A stretch of 52,500 bases of DNA from Leishmania mexicana MHOM/GT/2001/U1103 (Eukaryota > Euglenozoa > Kinetoplastea > Trypanosomatida > Trypanosomatidae), in NCBI RefSeq assembly GCF_000234665.1, contig NC_018324.1:1-52500 (forward strand). Reading direction: 5' to 3'. Below the pieces are notes generated by a model. That model saw nothing but the letters and a program-made list of their open reading frames with translations, was not told where the DNA came from and made no database searches. Below are positions 50,530-52,500 of this stretch, in pieces; position 1 is the stretch's first letter; the number at the start of each line of letters is the position of its first letter. The position numbers and the translations under genes are program-made.

Positions 50530-51168
50530 ACCGCTGCACCGCGAAAGGGGGGGGGCGCAGAGTCACCGTGTTCAGGTAATGCGCAAAGCACAGCGACACG
50601 TGAAGGAAGAACGATAGGTGGGCGCATGGAACGCAGAACGAGAGGCAACGAGAACGAAAGAAATGTAGAGAGAGAGAGACGGAAGTCGAAACTGCGCATT
50701 GACGACAGCGACCGCGGGCAAGGAGAGCGAGACGCGGGGGTGAGGAACAAACACACATTGTCACAGAGGCCAAGAAAGAGATGAAGCTCCGTTTCTCCTA
50801 TCAACATCGCCTCAGGATGCTTCTCCTGCCGATCCCTTGTGCGCAAATAAGGCGCACTTGCAAACACACAAAGAATACTGGACTAAAGGCCGCTGCCAGA
50901 TAAGTACAATGCAGAGAAACGCCGTCACGAGGACCTCGCTAGGACGTTTACGAAATACAACGAAAAGCGAGAAGCAGCAGCAACCGAAGGGCATCGCCGC
51001 TGCAACCAAGACAATCTTTCGACTACCCTTCTACCCCCTCCTTTGCCGTTTCTCCTATCATATTCGCCCCTTTGGGATCACCGTTGAATCCTTTCTTTGC
51101 AACACAGCTGAACAGGGACGCACACAGACAAACAGAAGAACAGGAAGACCGAGAGAGCAGCAGCATTG
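50530..51168. other. Spacer upstream of the type I membrane protein
   Basis: About 640 bp of purine-rich plus-strand sequence (G8 at 50549-50556; GAGAGAGAGAGA near 50668-50680), with no recognised gene. Confidence 0.5.
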
Positions 51169-51735
51169 TCAAATCAAAACGCGCCGACGTTCAACCAGCA
51201 GCCGGAATCCGCTAGTGCGGACCACAGGCGTGGAGATGCGAAGCGCTTCATGCAGGAGGTGCGCCGATGCCACCATGAACAGCTGTACGAAATACGCTTC
51301 CACATCCCGCACCGACATCATGGCTTCTTCAAGATCAAGCGCCAGCGCAGGTCCGTCATGAGTGCTGCGAGCCGTCTGTTCTGCGTTGCTGTACCCTAGC
51401 TTCCACATGACTTGTTGCGCCACCTCGGTCTCCTGCAGTCCCTGCATGACACAGAAGCACCGTCGACTGATTGCTCACAGGAAGACGAGCACGCCGATCA
51501 CCGACCTTGTAGAGGCGCTCACTTGACGCTAGAATCAACACTTTGAGGTAATGTACTTTCGCGTCGGCGATGCTTACCGTGACTTCCTCAGCGTCACCGT
51601 CACTGTGGCTGTTGTCGACCCAAAGAAGCGGGACCCGTCAGTCAAGTTCTACGTTCCCATCGGAGAGCCATGGCCGCAACGCCCCCAAGGCATTCCGCGG
51701 CATAGCCGTTTCGCCGGCGCTTCAGCATCACGTCA
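51169..51735 (-). pseudogene. Probable decayed protein gene, minus strand
   Basis: Two adjoining minus-strand frames read like one broken protein. From about 51735 a frame reads ...NALGALRPWLSDGNVELD, an in-frame TGA, then RVPLLWVDN, HYLKVLILASSERLYKVGD and VSNQSTVLLCHAG. Around 51450 it shifts into LQETEVAQQVMWKLGYSN, LEEAMMSVRDVEAYFVQLF and VASAHLLHEALRIS, ending at 51169. Amino-acid composition is protein-like and GC3 is gene-like on both sides. A further decayed piece may reach 52023. I do not recognise the family. The plus-strand frame 51551-52144 overlaps it and is the main alternative, though plus-strand genes are otherwise absent here. Confidence 0.4.
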
Positions 51736-52329
51736 AGCGGCTGCGCCACAGCGTGCGCACGCACTGTCGAGAGTGAGCTGTACTAAGGGCGTACTACTAA
51801 GCACCTGCGGGTGCGCGCCATTACATGGGAGCGAATACTTAGATAGCAGGCGGAACACGTGGCGGAATGCACCGAAACAAAATGGGGAGGGAATCGCTTC
51901 GATGAGTCCACAATGTGAGTTCACGAGAGTCCGACGCAGTACATTAGTAACGCGGAGAATCGACGTCTTTTGGGGGTGCTTCACACAAAGAAGATCGAGC
52001 ACGGAGGCATTCTCAGTAAACATATACGATGAGATGAGGCTTGAGAGGTCAGTAAGGGGGTGCGAGCGAGGAGAACCAACCGCCGTAGCTGGCGAGGTGG
52101 GTACGCAGGATCACTTTACTTCCTCTTTTGAACTGTCAAGATAGAACCCCGCCATCATCGGCAACAGCAACCAACACGCATGTGGGTGCGTGCGGCAGCG
52201 TGAGGTCAACCACGATGAAAGTTGCACTAAAATGCCACAAAAAAAAAGAAAGCACGCACATCAGGTAGGCCGCACTGCGTAGCGTGGAATGAGCCAGCGA
52301 AAGGGCCACCAAACGTGCCGCTTACTCGA
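51736..52329. other. Spacer with possible remnant
   Basis: About 590 bp. The minus-strand frame 51733-52023 (SVLDLLCVKHPQKTSILRV) may be an upstream part of the decayed gene. An A9 run lies at 52239-52247. Otherwise UTR-like. Confidence 0.4.
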
Positions 52330-52500
52330 TCAGGGCTTGCCTCGCCGCATGACGTTCATGTGCAGTACCTCATCGATCTTGCCCTCCTTCGACTCCATCT
52401 CGAGCTCCCGCTGGTGACGCCACACCCGCATTTTCAGCCCATCCTCTTCTGCAATCCGCCGCAGTTCATTTTGGTCATACGGGTAAGTCTCCAGTACCCC
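52330..52500 (-). CDS. 3' end of a protein gene, truncated by the window
   Basis: The last 56 codons of a minus-strand gene whose start lies beyond the window. The frame is open from the edge and ends in TGA at 52332-52330. It reads GVLETYPYDQNELRRIAEEDG, is Glu/Arg/Lys-rich and probably helical, and ends NVMRRGKP. Third positions are mostly G or C like neighbouring genes. I do not recognise the family from this piece. Confidence 0.75.
   Translation of the reverse strand, partial: GVLETYPYDQNELRRIAEEDGLKMRVWRHQRELEMESKEGKIDEVLHMNVMRRGKP

Overview
The window is the end of a chromosome from a trypanosomatid of the Leishmania group. It opens with an exact CCCTAA (TTAGGG) telomere. Every recognisable gene lies on the minus strand, none has an intron, and genes are separated by 0.5-3 kb of sequence rich in polypyrimidine tracts and AG dinucleotides, as expected of one polycistronic unit matured by spliced-leader trans-splicing. 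The gene order (phosphoglycan galactosyltransferase, histone H4, GlcNAc-6-P deacetylase, PUF1, ribulokinase, STI1-like TPR protein and so on) matches what I remember of the left end of Leishmania chromosome 36. That assignment is from memory and I cannot name the species.

Layout. 1-233 is perfect telomere and 234-383 is 25 units of almost purely variant telomere repeat. A G-poor, C+A-rich skewed tract follows to about 600, then gene-free subtelomere to 4036. The last gene before the telomere is a GT31-type phosphoglycan side-chain galactosyltransferase. Moving inward come histone H4, a small MGC-type (probably dually acylated) protein, GlcNAc-6-P deacetylase, a Pumilio protein, an L-ribulokinase-like FGGY kinase, a SAP-domain protein, a two-module TPR co-chaperone, a leucine carboxyl methyltransferase, a large exportin-4-like HEAT protein, a 67-codon ORF overlapping REV1, REV1, a coiled-coil protein, an mRNA cap (guanine-N7) methyltransferase, a UBA/PUB protein, a SCY1-like pseudokinase, a fructose-2,6-bisphosphatase whose kinase half looks dead, a type I membrane protein, a probable decayed gene, and the 3' end of one more gene running off the window.

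Transcription therefore runs toward the telomere. The genes are not a functional operon, but some themes recur. Two sugar enzymes end in PTS1-like tripeptides, suggesting glycosomal import. The FBPase-2 homologue touches the same metabolism. PUF1, the cap methyltransferase and H4 belong to RNA and chromatin biology.

Mobile-element relics occupy the wide spacers. A 626/627-bp sequence is present twice (about 11.6 and 25.4 kb) with only one difference, a G7/G8 run. The second copy carries an A9 tail on the minus strand. SIDER-like retroposon sequence is seen near 12.3-12.5 and 46.3-46.9 kb, and possible ingi/L1Tc-like coding debris near 26.3-26.6 kb. Start codons were re-chosen throughout: several of the longest frames begin at GTG or TTG or run through 5'UTR, so the first plausible ATG, ideally just inside a polypyrimidine-AG acceptor, was used.
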